Below, piece after piece: positions 4,861 through 5,715 of a DNA stretch of 5,715 nt (positions are counted from its first letter, which is position 1; each line of letters starts with the position of its first letter). Source of the DNA: Bifidobacterium breve (GTDB lineage Bacteria; Actinomycetota; Acidimicrobiia; Acidimicrobiales; Ilumatobacteraceae); NCBI GenBank assembly GCA_943325425.2, contig CALPPJ020000105.1, forward strand, positions 1-5,715, given 5' to 3'. The notes under the pieces are model-generated. The model was not told where the DNA came from. It ran no database searches and worked only from the letters and a program-made list of their open reading frames with translations. A program made the position numbers and the translations under genes.

Positions 4861-5715
4861 ATTCAAAAACTTCCAGCAACGAAACTGGCATTCCCCCACT
4901 GCCTCCTGGACGAGATATCGAATTACCGGGTCGTGGAACGACGTTCGTTCGCGAATTACCAGGCCCGCATCCTGACGCACCAGTGGTGTTGTTGTTGCAT
5001 GGCTGGACTGCAACTGCCGATCTCAACTGGTTTGCGGTGTACGAAACACTCGGAAAACATTTCCGAGTCATTTCATTAGATCATCGCGGTCACGGTCGTG
5101 GTATTCGCACGCGCAAACCATTCCGATTGGCCGATTGCGCCGACGATGCTGCGTGTTTATTAGCCGAACTCGGAATCAAGAAAGCGATTCCTATTGGCTA
5201 TTCAATGGGTGGACCGATCGCGTTGTTGATGTGGCGTCGCCACCGCGCCGTCGTTGATGGATTGATGTTGTGCGCAACCGCCGGAAGTTTTGCTCATAGC
5301 CGCGGCGAACGTATGGGCTTTCTCGGACTTACTGGAATGGGTGCACTCGCCCGCCTGACTCCTTCTACTGCAAAAGAGTGGTTAACCGAGCGTCTCTTCT
5401 TGCGACGTAAAGCATCGAAGTGGGGTCCATGGGCCATGAGTCAGATTGAGTTACACGATTGGCGCATGGTTCTCGAAGCTGGCCAGGCAATCGGCAATTT
5501 CTCAGCCCTTGACTGGTTACCAGAAATTGATGTTCCGACTTCTCACATCATCACATTGCGTGATCCAGTAATACCTGTGCACCGACAATTGAAACTGTAT
5601 TCCGAGATACCGCAAGCTAAAGCAGTACGCATTGATGGCCAACATGATGCGATTGTTGCGCTCGCACCCAGCATGGGTCAGATGATCGTCGATGGTGTGA
5701 ACTCAATTATTGAAC
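4857..5715 (+). CDS. Alpha/beta hydrolase (3' end outside window), probable CTG start
   Basis: A serine hydrolase of the alpha/beta-hydrolase fold; substrate unknown, with esterases, lipases and non-haem haloperoxidase relatives all possible. From CTG 4857, 286 residues are visible with no stop yet. VVLLLHGWTATADLNWF at 43-59 holds the oxyanion-hole HG, LDHRGHGRG follows at 74-82, and GYSMGG at 114-119 is the nucleophile elbow with S116. LRDPVIP at 234-240 supplies the likely acid D236, and GQHDA at 261-265 the catalytic H263, so the triad is complete and only the last helix should be missing. No signal peptide is apparent. The frame is open from 4788 but has no ATG, GTG or TTG before GTG 4983; starting there would remove the PGRGTTFVRELPG segment (24-36), which resembles the first strand of such proteins. 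CTG 4857 overlaps the greA TGA as CTGA and has GGAG upstream, so it is the preferred start. Probably cotranscribed with greA. Confidence 0.82.
   Translation, partial: MNSKTSSNETGIPPLPPGRDIELPGRGTTFVRELPGPHPDAPVVLLLHGWTATADLNWFAVYETLGKHFRVISLDHRGHGRGIRTRKPFRLADCADDAACLLAELGIKKAIPIGYSMGGPIALLMWRRHRAVVDGLMLCATAGSFAHSRGERMGFLGLTGMGALARLTPSTAKEWLTERLFLRRKASKWGPWAMSQIELHDWRMVLEAGQAIGNFSALDWLPEIDVPTSHIITLRDPVIPVHRQLKLYSEIPQAKAVRIDGQHDAIVALAPSMGQMIVDGVNSIIE

Overview
The window is a compact chromosomal segment, most likely from an actinobacterium. The LeuB, CimA and GreA sequences look actinobacterial, -10 boxes of the TAnnnT type sit almost directly on start codons, and base composition is only modestly GC-rich by eye. 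A lower-GC Acidimicrobiia-type organism is my best guess, but this is inference from protein style, not a search. I see no rRNA, tRNA, CRISPR array, transposon or integrase.

Layout: (1) 1-960, minus strand: N-terminal 320 residues of citramalate synthase (cimA), cut by the window edge. (2) 961-1199: a 239-base spacer between divergent genes. On the minus strand it holds a complete-looking attenuator ahead of cimA: a 17-residue leader peptide with four consecutive isoleucine codons, a stem-loop starting in its stop codon, then an intrinsic terminator with a T-rich tail. (3) 1200-2201, plus strand: a complete ureohydrolase of the agmatinase family. (4) 2211-2256: a perfect 21-bp inverted repeat between convergent genes, probably a two-way terminator. 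(5) 4247 down to 2268, minus strand: leuB then ilvE, 54 bases apart, probably one operon. (6) 4248-4389: a short divergent promoter region. (7) 4390-5715, plus strand: greA, then an alpha/beta hydrolase that overlaps the greA stop codon, appears to start at CTG, and runs off the right edge.

How the genes fit together: CimA makes (R)-citramalate from pyruvate and acetyl-CoA, LeuCD (not in the window) isomerises it, and LeuB can oxidise the product to 2-oxobutyrate, the precursor of isoleucine. IlvE performs the final transamination. Three of the four minus-strand elements therefore belong to branched-chain amino acid synthesis by the threonine-independent route. The isoleucine-rich leader ahead of the committing enzyme is just what product feedback on that route would look like. 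It is the most interesting signal here. The ureohydrolase lies between ilvE and cimA in the opposite orientation and has no obvious link to the pathway.
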